Positions 48,563 through 59,780 of a DNA stretch of 64,000 nt are shown piece by piece (position 1 is the first letter of the stretch; each line of letters begins with the position of its first letter). Source of the DNA: Diplodia intermedia (taxonomy: Eukaryota; Ascomycota; Dothideomycetes; Botryosphaeriales; Botryosphaeriaceae); NCBI GenBank assembly GCA_021495925.1, contig JAKEKT010000085.1, positions 97,170 to 161,169 on the forward strand. The letters are read 5' to 3'. The translations under genes and the position numbers were made by a program. Under the pieces are notes generated by a model. It searched no databases. It was not told the DNA's origin and saw nothing but the letters and a program-made list of their open reading frames with translations.

Positions 48563-49638
48563 TCACCACTTGTCGTCCAGCCCGCCCTCCTTCTCGACCC
48601 GGTTGCGCTCGTCGTTAATCTCCCACCACCAGTCGTTCGCCTCGGTCTGGACGTTGCGCTTGATGCGCATGTCCTTGGTCTCCTGCCACGGCTTGGGGCT
48701 CAGGATGAAGTGCACGTTCTTGACCTCGTCGTCGCGCCAGATGGCGTCGTGGACGTCCTTCCAGCGCAGCGTCTTGAGCGCGTTGTAGACGTACGGGATG
48801 GCCACCCAGCGGCCGCCGAAAACGTCAGAAAGCAGCGACTGATCGGCGAACTCGTACGAGTCCGTGTTCGACGACTGCAGTGCCCGCAGGATGGCGCCGT
48901 AGACGGCGGCCGACGGGTTCACGACCTGGAGGCCGCCGTTGGGCATGCCCAGCCCGGCCGTCGGCGGGGCGCCCTCCTTCTGCGCGGCATCGGGCGCCGC
49001 GTGTTGCGTGGTGAAGGCGCAGTTGGCGGGGACCCTGCGCCGTGTCAGCGGGGCCCACAGGCGGCGGCATGCTACTCACCAGTCGTCGGGGTAGTGCGAC
49101 TTGTGCAGCGGATTGCACACGCAGGCGTGGCTGGCGGCGAAGACGCGCGGGCCCTGGCCGTGGAGGGCGGGCGGGTCGAGCTCCAGCTCCATCAGCTCGT
49201 CCATGTTCTTCAGCACCAGCATGTCGGCGTCGAGCTGCACGACGCGGTCGTACTCGACCAGGCTGAAGGGCGTGAGCTTGCTCCAGCAGTCGTAGAAGCG
49301 CGGGTCATTGGTGTAGTCCTTGTGCGACTCGGGCATCAGGTAGGGCACGCGCTTCTTGGGGATGCCGCGGGCATCCAGCGCGCGGTGGCCATAGGGCGGG
49401 AAGTCGTCGGTGTACAGCACCACCAGCGGGTACTTTGTCTTTGCGCGCTTCAGCGAGTAGTCGAGGGTCAAGAGGCCCTGCAGGTAGCTGGTGTTAGTGA
49501 TCAAGACGGTCCACACTGGAGGCAGTTAGCAGGCGGCCAGCGTGCGGCACGGCGAGGCATGCCTCTCTTGGAGTCGACCACCCGCGTCTGGTCGGGGTTG
49601 GCGGCTTGCACGGCGTCTACGTCGTCCTGAGGGCTCAT
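48563..49638 (-). CDS. glycosyltransferase family 8 (glycogenin / galactinol-synthase-like)
   Basis: Minus strand, exons 49638-49563, 49515-49080 and 49034-48563; 327 residues. The fold starts at VWTVLITNTSYLQGLLTLDYSLK. The metal-binding DxD motif is LDADMLV, preceded by FSLVEYDRVVQ; the acceptor-side region is FAASHACVCNP, then the WVPANCAFT, FNGGLQV-like (MPNGGLQVVNPS), YVYNALKTLRW and HFILSPKPW motifs. GT8 enzymes transfer a sugar from UDP-glucose or UDP-galactose with retention. No signal peptide or membrane anchor, so a cytosolic enzyme; the acceptor is unknown. The first intron appears to be a GC-AG intron (donor G|GCATGC, 47 nt). The alternative GT donor would leave a 35-nt intron. 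Confidence 0.88.
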
Positions 49639-50053
49639 GTTTCTGCGGTTCGCGGTCAACGAGTGGTGGGTAGCCTCCGAACAATGCAGGGGCGGAGGGG
49701 GTCAGGACAGGATCTCCGCGACGCGAGCGCGCCCCGGAGACATTCTGTTTCTGTCGGCGCGCTGGTCGTGACGGTCCGCCCGTGCCTTGAGTCGCGGACA
49801 CCGGCCACCACTCGCCGTCTTCCGCGTGCTCGGGATTGCAGCCGGCTGCCGCACGCCTGCGATCTCGCCCTGCACTCTAGCCGTCATCGCCGCCCACCCG
49901 CCCCGCCCCGGCCAATGCCAGCCCGCCCATAGTCCCTGATGCGCTCCACGCTCCACTACACGCGCGCCCGCGCGCCCGCCGCACGTCACCATTCTCCGCC
50001 CTGCCCAATTTCTCCGCCGCGGTGCTGCTCAACTCCCGCCCACAACGCTGGTG
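49639..50053. promoter_or_regulatory. bidirectional promoter region, GT8 / mitochondrial carrier
   Basis: 415 bp between divergent start codons; no gene of its own seen. Confidence 0.45.
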
Positions 50054-51217
50054 ATGTCTGCCACTGGGAGCGCACCCGTCGTCAGGCACACCGTCGACAC
50101 GCCCGCTGCGCCCGTGCTGCAGAGCCAGGTCACGCCTGCGCCCAGTAACTACAAGGGTTTCGTCGCCGGCGTGTTTTCCGGCATTGCCAAGCTGAGTGGT
50201 GAGAGCCTCTTGCAATTGACGCCGCCCGTTCGACGCTGACATTGCAACAGTCGGCCACCCGTGAGCAGTTCCAATCGCGATTGCGGTATGCCGTGCTGAC
50301 AAGGCCCAAAGCTTCGACACCATAAAAGTCCGCCTGCAGACCACCGATTCGACTCACTTCCGCGGCCCGCTTGACTGCCTGCTGCAGACAGTGCGCAATG
50401 AGGGCGTACGGGGCCTGTACAAGGGCGCGACGCCGCCACTAGTTGGCTGGATGGCCATGGACTCGCTGTAGGGCACGCATGCACATATTTCACACGACAG
50501 GTCTGACACTGCCGTAGGATGCTCGGATCGCTCACCGTCTACCGCCGCCTCCTGCGCGAAAACCTCTTCACAACCTACGAGAAGCTTCCGACAGTCGGTC
50601 ACGGCATGGCTGGCGTTGCGGCCGGTTGGACCGTCAGTTTTATTGCAGCGCCGGTCGAACACGTCAAGGCACGGCTGCAGGTACAATACGCCGCAGATAA
50701 GACGAAGCGGCTGTACCGCGGTCCGGTTGATTGTGCAAAGAAACTGGTACGGTCTTAGAATGCTCGGGTTACATGTGTATCGTGGGTTGACTTACTCCTG
50801 CAGCTCCGCGGCCATGGGCTCGCCGGTCTTTATCACGGTCTTTCCGCAACTCTCCTCTTCCGCACCTTCTTCTTCTTCTGGTGGGGATCGTACGACGTCT
50901 TTTCGCGCTGGTTTTCCAGGAACACAGATCTCTCCACCCCCGCCGTGAACTTTTGGGCCGGCGGACTGTCCGCCCAGATATTCTGGATCACGAGTTACCC
51001 GTCCGATGTCATCAAGCAAAGGATCATGACCGATCCGCTTGGCGAAGGCAGGAAGTTCCCGCGGTGGAAAGACGCGGCGAAGGCTGTTTACAGAGAAAAG
51101 GGATGGAGAGGGTACTGGAGAGGCTTCGTGCCCTGTTTCCTGAGGGCGTTCCCGGCAAACGCAATGGCCCTTGTTGCGTTTGAAGGCGTCATGAGATTTC
51201 AAGGCGCTGGGAACTAG
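50054..51217 (+). CDS. mitochondrial carrier family (SLC25) protein
   Basis: Exons 50054-50198, 50251-50260 (10 nt), 50312-50467, 50518-50746 and 50804-51217 give 317 residues. Three SLC25 repeats are present with their P-x-D/E-x-x-K/R motifs: VGHPFDTIKVRLQ (restored only through the 10-nt exon), AAPVEHVKARLQ, and SYPSDVIKQRI. The matching RGPLDC, YRGPVDC and RKFPRWKDA segments precede the even helices. It is an inner-membrane exchanger. The sequence recalls the YMC/carnitine-acylcarnitine/ornithine branch; the substrate cannot be fixed. Four introns of 50-57 nt. Confidence 0.93.
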
Positions 51218-52140
51218 CTTGGAAATCGGCGCAAACCCACAGCCATTGTGCTTGTACAAAATTGTAAGGTAAGTTGATAGACATTCCACTCACGTAGAGG
51301 CGCAGAGAGCATTTGGTGTACACTCTCCCGGATAGACAAAAGGCATAATCTCCGTTCATCGGAAAAACTGTTTTACAGGCCTCCTCACAAGTTCTCGCTG
51401 TTTCATGTTGTCAAACCTTGCGGTCTTCGATTTTCTTTGTTTTCCTACGTCAATCAAGCGTGGGAACAATGTTCTCTATTGCGTGCAAACAACCTGAAGC
51501 GTGCATTTCGCCAAGTCATGATCCATAATGAAACCTGGGAGCTTAAGCCTCCCTTGGGTAAGTGGATTTAGAATCATTTCGTCTGTGACTACATGAGGGC
51601 TGTCTCATGGTACACAGAATGGTCTTCCCAAGCATCACTGTTGATCGTCACACACTAGATTCAGTACGCGACGCTATGACATGTACGGCGTGTGTCATTC
51701 GCTACAGGACCAAATTCAAACGCCAACAACATGCACTGAGGAGCAGCCTGAAAACATAGCGCGGATTGCTGCAGTCAAGTCAGCTCTGCCTGGCTTTGTT
51801 GACTCACCCATCCAAATATGCAGCCTTTTGTAATCACCAGTGTCTTGTCAAACGTCTGCCACGTCGGCCTGCTTGTCCAACCTGCAGGTATCCCGTGGTC
51901 CCTTGTTTAAGACAAGCAGCGTTGCGCGCAGACCGTTTGCCGCGAATTGCATTTGCCAGATGTCAGGCTAAACGTGAAAGAGTAAAGGGGGTATTTAAGG
52001 TATGTACAACGGCTCTTCGTTCAAGTTGCGATACTACCTTCAGCGAGATTCTCTTGTTGGAAACTATCAAGCCTTTTCCGAAAATTCTTCAAGTGAGAGT
52101 CGTCTACGCTTTCTTCTTTGACTAGACTGCCCAGGCAAAA
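51218..52140. other. intergenic, 0.92 kb
   Basis: 3' flank of the carrier and promoter/leader of the Argonaute gene. Distinctly AT-richer than the carrier gene; no gene seen. Confidence 0.5.
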
Positions 52141-55100
52141 ATGCCTCCCAAAATACCCCCTAAAAAGGCAACCCCCTCCTCATCCAACCAGAAGACGAGC
52201 GATGCAGCCAAAAAGGACCTTCCCTGCCGTCGTTGTGGCAACCCCGATCATCCCTTGAAGGAATGCAAGAAGCAGGTCGACCTGCTAAACCGGACTTCAG
52301 AGGAAATCAAGCAACTGGCACCCAACAGGCGAGAAGACAAGTATCCGCCCAAAGCCTGGGTTGGCCTCGGTCCGATAGAGCGCTTTTTCAAGGAGGCTGA
52401 CTTCAGGAACTGGATATCGTCTGAGGCGGGGAGAGAGCTACGCAAGCAGCCCGCCAGAAAGGGTGATTCGGAACATGTTGGATATATCTTCGAACTGAAG
52501 ATGGAAGATTGGGAGAAGGCGCTCTTTCCAGAGGACAAGTGTCTCCGGTGCAACGCAAAAGATCACAGGTGGCCCATGTGCACGACTCGAGTTTCCTTGA
52601 AGCCCACTCGACAGCCGCACGCATGGCCAGGTGAATCGACCGAGACCCGCTTCCGCATGGAGAGGGACTTCAAATCCTTTGTTGAGGGCGCAATCGAACC
52701 GAAGCCGCACTCCCAGTTCCTCCTCGTCGATGGCGGAGAGGGTGATCTCGTTGGTCATTTCAAACCTGCCATAGAGCTCCCGGTGCGGTCCGCCATGCCT
52801 CCCCAGTTGAACTACGGTCCTCTCTTCGTCGACACTCGCGCGACACTGAGTCCTCGGATAGACAGCCAGCTGGTCAATTCTGCCGATATGTCCGCAGTTC
52901 CCTGCCGCCCCGGTTTCGCCGAGATGAAAGGTGGAAAGACGGTGCTGACGAACCATTTCGTTGTTGACCTGCCGAATAACTTGCAGCTTTTCAAGTATGT
53001 TTTGGCCGGTCAACGTCTCGACCCGAAATCGGCTAGGGGAAAGAAGAAGGAAGAGATGGAACGCTTCATCAAAGACTCGCCGACTTTGAGCTGCTGCCGC
53101 GACGACTTTGCCACAGACGATATCTCTTTGATCATTTCCTGGAAGAACCTGTACCCTGAGTTCTCGGATCCAGTTCGCGGCACAGTCATGGAAGGGCGTA
53201 CCTTCAAGGATACGAAGAAAGATGAGAAGAGAGTAGTCGAGCTCGTATTTGAGAGGTGCATTGACATCAACTCCCTCAAAAACCATGTGCAGCTTTCTGC
53301 AGCCTTTGGCATGGAGTGTGGGCCCGCGATTCAGGCTCTCAACATCCTCCTTCTCAAGGGGGCTGCCGAAGATGCAGAATCGGACTTCGCAACGTTTCGC
53401 ATTGGAAACAACAGGGTTTTCCGGAAGAACGGTTACGATCCGATGCTTGTAAGACACTCGCAGCTGGGAACTGATGGATGGCTTCTGGTTTGCCATCGTG
53501 GCTATTTCTCGACGATTACGCCCGGTCTCGGCAATATCCTGCTGAACCTGAACATAGCAACCAGCGTGTTCTTCCGGCCCATGAAGCTCGACAAATTCCT
53601 CGATAACTCAAGGGCCTACTTTGGCATCAATGACAACAATTGGGTGAACAAAGTTGGGAGGCTTCTCCACGGTGTACGGGTATGGATTGCGTATGACCAT
53701 TCTCGAGACAGTCAAACTCAGAAGGGTTTGATAAGGAAGCAATTGGACGCTTCCTTCCGAATCAAGACAATCAGAGGCTTGGGCCTTCCTCTTAACCAAC
53801 AGACTTTCGGGGAAGGTCACGATAAAAAGACAGTTTTCAAATATCTGTCGGAAGGTAAGACAGAAGCCAGACCGGAAGCCTCCCTCCAGAAGTAACTGAC
53901 CGTGATTACAGAATATCCTAACATGATGTTGCCCTCGCACGGTTTCGCGGTTTCTGTGAATCTGGGCACACCGACCAGGCCGCTATGGTACGCTCCGCAC
54001 ACGCTTCATATCTTGGCATACCAACCCTTCCGGCCGAAGCTTTCGGCAGAGTTGCAGACCTGTATGATCAATCTTGCTTGCAAAGCTCCGGAGGTCAGCA
54101 AGAACTTTGTCATCAACGAGGGTCTGAGGTGCATGGCACTTCCTCCCCCTGATCAAGGGGTTCTGGTAAATAATGCCTTCCTTCGGGAGAAACAGCATCA
54201 AGATACTAACTTTTGACAGAAGCGTGCGGGAATCAACATTCGTCCCAATCTGATGATGGTTCCATGCAGGGAGATTGATACTCCTGCTGTCATCAACCGG
54301 AATGCGAATAGACAAACCGATCACCTCAAATTGAGCCAGTATAATTGGAACCTGGTGAGACGCAGGCATCTTGAAACACCAAGCCACGCTTCGATAGCTC
54401 CGGTAATCTACATCCACCCCTGGGTAGCCGGTAAAGAATCTCCCGACATTGGAAAGTTCCATCAGGACTTCATGAACCGTATCAAAGGATACATGAACAT
54501 CCAAACCGGCGGATTCACGCACTATGGCTTCTCCAAAGATCACTTCTTCAAAGAAGACGATTTCCGCAAAGTTCTGACGAAGGCCGCTGATAAAGCGAAG
54601 CTTGTCGTGTTCATCGCTTCTAAGGATCAAGGTTATGAGGAGTTCAAGAAAGTTGCCGATCAGGTCGAAGGTATCCAGTCCATCTGCATCCGAACTTTGA
54701 AGTTTGAAGGAAACTACAAGGAGCAGCAAAAGCCAAGGAATGGCAACAACTGGAGTAACTACGTCGGCAACGTCTCCATGAAGCTCAATGTGAAGGTCGG
54801 AGGCGTCAATCATGAGGTCGAAAACCTGGGAAGGATCTGCCCAGCCGTCACCGGAGAGCTCCCAGTCATGATACTTGGTGCGGACGTGACGCATCCATCT
54901 CCTGGAACCGTCGAGGGGTTTCCCTCGATCGCAGCTGTTGTTGGAAGCACAGACAAAGCCTTCGGGAAGTATGGTGGCTCGCTGCGTCTTCAATACCCAG
55001 ACGGGAACAAGAAGGCTCGAGAAGTGAGTTCACCATGCTGTTTGATATTATCCGGTATGCTAACTGTGGATGCCATAGACGATCATGTCGGGCCTCATGG

Positions 55101-55888
55101 AGGCTATGGTGCAGGAACGTTTGGACGCCTACAAGAAGGAAAATGGCCAATATCCTGACAAGATCCTCTACTACAGAGACGGTGTCGGCGAGGGCCAGTA
55201 CAAGCAGATCAGAGATATTGAAATCTCCGCGATTCGGGACGCATGCAGGGCGTTCTCGAAGAAGGCAGTCAAAATCACTGCTGTCGTCACCACCAAGAGG
55301 CACCACACGCGTCTCTATCCCGGCGGTGGCGCCACATGCAAGGAAGTGAACAGGGGGGGGAGTTGTCCCAACAATGTCATTCCTGGAACAACGGTCGAAT
55401 CGTCGATCGTTTCCCCAGACAAGTTCGACTTCTTCCTAGTTTCGCACGTTGGTATCAAGGGCACCTCTAGGCCTACTTACTACACCGTCATCGAAAACGA
55501 GATGGACTTCGACGCGAAGGGGATTCAGAATTTCGTAAGTGTTGCCGTACTCGCCACCTATTGGTTCAGATGGCACTCTGCTGCTGATTTTATGGCCGTG
55601 GAGCTAATGAATGTCCAGACAAATGCACTTTGCTACACTTACGTGCGCGCCACGATGGGTGTTTCCTACGCTCCTCCGGCTTACTATGCGGACCGTTTGT
55701 GTGAGCGAGGGCGGGTCTACTTGAGGCGTTTCTTCGATCCATTATACACCATGCCCACGAGGGTGGTTAACGGACAGACCGTTGACGACTTCGACGCGTT
55801 CAAGCGCGCTATCACACACGCCTGGGGCGGGACGGAAAATGCCAATCCGTGGCACAAGAACCTCAACGACACCATGTTCTGGATGTAA
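52141..55888 (+). CDS. Argonaute with two N-terminal CCHC zinc knuckles
   Basis: Exons 52141-53854, 53912-54165, 54220-55023, 55079-55534 and 55619-55888 give 1165 residues. Two perfect CX2CX4HX4C zinc knuckles occur at C29-C32-H37-C42 and C134-C137-H142-C147. An Argonaute N domain follows, then a linker-1 region ending GNILLNLNIATSVFF (about 445-485), a PAZ region (about 486-620) and a PIWI domain (about 790-1130). The slicer tetrad is complete as DEDD: D878 (GADVTHPSP), E924 (last codon of exon 3, KARE|TIMSG), D958 (YYRDGVGEGQ) and D1101 (YYADRL). Spacing agrees with known slicers. It should bind small RNAs and cleave targets, as in quelling or related RNA silencing (QDE-2 class). The last intron (84 nt) is stop-free and a multiple of three. 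Codon use is less GC-biased than in the housekeeping genes. Confidence 0.94.
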
Positions 55889-56530
55889 GCGAGGAATCAT
55901 CTAGCATGGTATCGTGGCTGCCGATGATGTGTTTGGGGAGACGAAAGTTGACATTGGGTTTCCTACCTATTTCTCCTTGCTGTTCTAGACACTTTCTTTC
56001 TGTCCGGTACTCTCTAGATTTCCTTCCCTATTTTAGAGCGCGCGGAGTGATTCTGATTGTTCAGGCCCTCCTCCTGCATTTCATGTTTCGTTTGGTTATA
56101 CGGTATTATCCTGGCGTTTAGACAGTCTTGTCTGAATTCCGTTTCTGGCAAGTTGGCGTCACACACTGACGCCAAATGCAAGAACATGAAGCCTACAAAG
56201 TCTGTCTTTACTGTTGTACTCACTCCTTTGCGCTTAGTGAAAACGGGTCCGTTAGTGGTCCATAGAGGCACAATTTAGTATGGATAGAAAGGCACATGAA
56301 GCGCAGCGAAAAATGTGATTGTGATTCCGTTGGAAGTCCAATTAAGGATCCAAAGCTGACCCCACAACATAGGACGGGTGAATACACCTACGCCCGCGTC
56401 TTTCTTTCATCTTTTCCACCTTGACGCTAGTCCCAGTGCAATCCACTCGGAGCCCCAACTTTCCTCCATGTCCTTCAAGCACGCACAATGAACCCGTAGA
56501 TGTCATCGGAAATGGGCGGTAAAAGGAAAT
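55889..56530. other. intergenic between convergent Argonaute and SNU13 genes
   Basis: 0.64 kb of AT-rich 3' flank; no gene seen. Confidence 0.5.
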
Positions 56531-57022
56531 TTAGATCATCAGTCTCTCGACCTTGTCCTTGAGGGTGCGGATCTGGCCCATGAGGTCGGAAGCCTGAGCA
56601 ACATGTTAGCGCGAGTCTCTGGCGCACACAAGATACCAAAAATTCCTTACCTCGTTGGTGGTGATAGAGGCAGCGATGACAGCGCGGGAGACACCGCAAG
56701 CACGGCCAAGAGCCATCTTGGAGGGAACGTAGACGTAGGGGACGTTCTTGTCCTCGCACAGAAGGGGCAGGTGGAGCAGGATGGCGAGAGGGGAGGTGTC
56801 GGCGGCGAGCACGATGACCTCGGAGACACCACGGTTGAGGGTCTTGGTGGCCTCGTTGGCACCCTTCTTCAGCTGGCTGTAAGGCTGTCAGAAAATTGAC
56901 CGGCTTGCATCTTCTGCGGTCGCATGCACTCACCGGTAGTGGGAGCACTGTTGCACCAGGTCGAGGATTTCCTGCGAGAGGGCGGCGTCGGCGACGGGCC
57001 AAGCGGCGGACTGGTCAGACAT
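56531..57022 (-). CDS. SNU13: SNU13 / 15.5K, L7Ae-family snRNP and snoRNP protein
   Basis: Minus strand, exons 57022-56934, 56876-56651 and 56593-56531; 125 residues (yeast Snu13 is 126). The kink-turn RNA-binding motif is [14 protein letters not shown], followed by [36 protein letters not shown] and [15 protein letters not shown]. It binds U4 snRNA in the U4/U6.U5 tri-snRNP and box C/D snoRNAs in the nucleus/nucleolus. Two 57-nt introns. Divergent from the V-ATPase gene with 396 bp between starts. Confidence 0.97.
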
Positions 57023-57418
57023 TTTGACGGCGGGGGATCGCTGTGCGGAATCGAGCGGGTTGCTGAGCAAAAGGGTTCCTTTCCGGAGATCGCCCTTTTG
57101 GGATGCGCGTGGCAGAAGATTTGGAGAGTTGGAGGTGTGGCTCTGCGTCACCCAAAGGCGAGCGAAAAAAGTTCCAGCACCGCGAGCCCAGAGCTCGGGC
57201 CACGACTTGTTCCGCACGTGACGCCAAGAAACACGGCCCAAGTCTGCATGGACAGCACCTGCAACCACACCAAGCGCACCTCGCCCGTCGAGACATCATC
57301 GCCATCTCCCGCATCTCCATCTCCCCCATCTCCGCCCCGTCCACCCAGCTCCAGCTGCCCTTGACCCCGCTCGAACAGCCTCATCTCCACGAGTGTCTTT
57401 GCTCCCACCACCGTCGCA
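57023..57418. promoter_or_regulatory. bidirectional promoter region, SNU13 / VMA3
   Basis: 396 bp between divergent start codons of two housekeeping genes. The right part is pyrimidine-rich (CATCTCC repeats at about 57296-57335). Confidence 0.5.
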
Positions 57419-58355
57419 ATGGCCACCGATCTCTGGTACGTCGCACCGAGCTCAGCTTCAGGACAGCTTGAGATGTCGCTGCCCGCTGTTCCCCAGCCGC
57501 TTCATCATCTCCACTGTGCCTAGCAGCTCCACCCACCCTCTTTGAGCCTTGCCATAGCTAACGCCCGCCTCCTGCAGCCCCGTCTATGCTGTGAGTGCTC
57601 CCCAGCGTCTGCGTCGTCATGCGGACACACACCGCCCGCGCGGCCGCCTGCTGCAAACGGCCTTCTCCATCTCGCCCACACACTGCCAGAGGGCCCAGTG
57701 CTGACCTGACACGCACAGCCCTTCTTCGGCGCCATGGGCTGCACGTCAGCCATCGTCTTCACCTGCTTCGGTGCCGCCTACGGTACTGCCAAGGCCGGTG
57801 TTGGTATCTCCGCCATGGGTGTTCTCAGGCCCGACCTGATCGTCAAGAGTATGGCTCCCTCCACATCCGCCGCACGCCCCCGCATCCCGCCAGTTCTGGA
57901 TGCCGCGGCCCTCCCGTCCGACCAAGAGAGCTTTGGGCAGCTGACACGCGCGCACAGACATTATCCCCGTCATTATGGCTGGTATCATTGGTATCTACGG
58001 TCTGGTCGTGTCCGTCCTGATCTCCAACGGCCTGCAGCAGAAGAGCGCCCTCTTCACCAACTTCATCCAGCTCGGTGCTGGTCTGTCGGTCGGTCTGGCC
58101 GGTCTCGCCGCCGGCTTCGCCATCGGTATCGTTGGTGATGCTGGTGTCCGTGGTACCGCCCAGCAGCCCAGGCTGTTCGTCGGAATGATTCTGATTCTCA
58201 TTTTCGCCGAAGTTCTGGGTACGTTCTGCCCCGGTTCCACACTGCTGTTGAGCTTTGATGCTGACGTGACTTGTGCAGGTCTGTACGGTCTCATCGTCGC
58301 CCTGCTCATGAACTCCCGCGCCGACCAGGGTGTCGTCTGCTCGTACGACTCCTAA
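57419..58355 (+). CDS. VMA3: V-type ATPase proteolipid subunit c
   Basis: Exons 57419-57435, 57578-57590 (13 nt), 57719-57848, 57958-58218 and 58279-58355 give 165 residues. The start reads [21 protein letters not shown]; the CPVYA part comes from the 13-nt exon. Four membrane helices are evident. The proton-carrying glutamate is E138 in [18 protein letters not shown] (yeast Vma3 E137). Helix motifs GTAKAGVGI and [14 protein letters not shown] complete the family. The protein forms the rotor ring of the V0 sector in vacuolar and endomembranes. Subunit c rather than c' or c'' is inferred from length and N-terminus. Confidence 0.96.
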
Positions 58356-59780
58356 ATTGCTTCGCCCCCGCTTGGTGAACACAGATCCGGCAGCACGGTC
58401 AATTACACTGCACGGATGACGGGGGTCTAAGCAAGCGCACTTGACGAACGCGAAAAAGCGACGGCACGAAGAAGCTAAATTCGGCCGGAATGAACGACTG
58501 TCGGAATGATTGCACGTGGGAAGCAGGCTCTCTCGCGCGAGCGCGAAACCGGTCCCTCTGCGAAACGTAATACATGGGAGCTTCCGGGCGGCACTTTCTG
58601 AGCACCATGTTGTATGTTGATAACTTTTCTTTGGAACCATCGGATGTTCTTTTTTGGGATGGGCGGTGTACGCAAGTAGATAACGGGCGCAAAATCATCT
58701 CCTTACAACTCGTGTGTCTTCTCCTTGTCATCATCTTTGTGTGAACATCTTGGAGGCGGGGGAGTGAAGGGGATGCGGTGTTTCCTGTACGTTTTTTCCT
58801 CAGGGCATCTCGCCGTGTACGTCATCAGCTTGATCATCATTTCGCAAAATTTCCCAAACATTTCATGTTTCCTTGGAAAAGGAAACGCCGCTAATGGTCG
58901 AAATCTCAAGTGGTCGTTCGTCCATCCCGATCTTCCATCTGTTTTTCACATGACGTTTTACAGTATTCTTTTGGTGTTTCTTCTTGGTGCCGAGCCCGCA
59001 GGCCAGCGGCTTACGGTCCCGTCCCGTCCGTTGTCCTCATGCGGCTCATCAGATGGCCATCCTTCCCCCCCCCCCCCTTCCTTCGGCTAAGGTTGTGCGC
59101 TTACTGCCCAAGTGGCAATTGGTGGTGGTGGTGTTGTGCGAAGACCTGCTGCGTGTACGGGTAAGTTTTGCCGACTCTATGCTCTCAAGGGCCACTACTT
59201 ACTTGTTCATCGTGCTTCGGCGCTGTGTCTCTGGCCGTGGTGTTGATGTATGCGTACCGTCTGCGATCTTGGAGCTCTTTCTGTTTTCCGTTCTTGTTTT
59301 CACGCTTTGGTGATGGTGGGCTTGCAACTACTTATGGTGGCGAGATTCCGTCGTGTCGCCACCGGCGCTCCTTACCTTCGAAGCTCCTACTTAAAGACTG
59401 CAGTGTTGAGCACACTCTCGGACGTTGCGTTCAGTTCGCTACACACTCTCGACTCGAGCCTTCCGTTCGACGCTTGAGGAAAGAGGAAAGGGCGACAGTG
59501 GATATCACCAGCAACCAAAAAGCAACGATTTCATCACGCACTGGGAAAGCAGTTGATGAAATCAGTAGGAAATCAGTCAATATTCCATTGATTGACCATG
59601 TCAGCTAGGACAGGTCGAGAAGGGAAACCCTCCAGCTAAGAAGCTACTCTACAATGCGTTCATCACCAGCAGCGGCAACCTTGACCGTGGAAATAACGAT
59701 CCGGCGACCGTTGTTCGGGAAGGCTAGTAGACAAAAGGAAAGTGGATGACATGAAGAAGAAGGGAAGAATTCAGCGTTCT
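58356..59780. other. intergenic between convergent genes, 1.4 kb
   Basis: No gene seen. A run of 13 C residues lies at 59065-59077. Confidence 0.5.
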
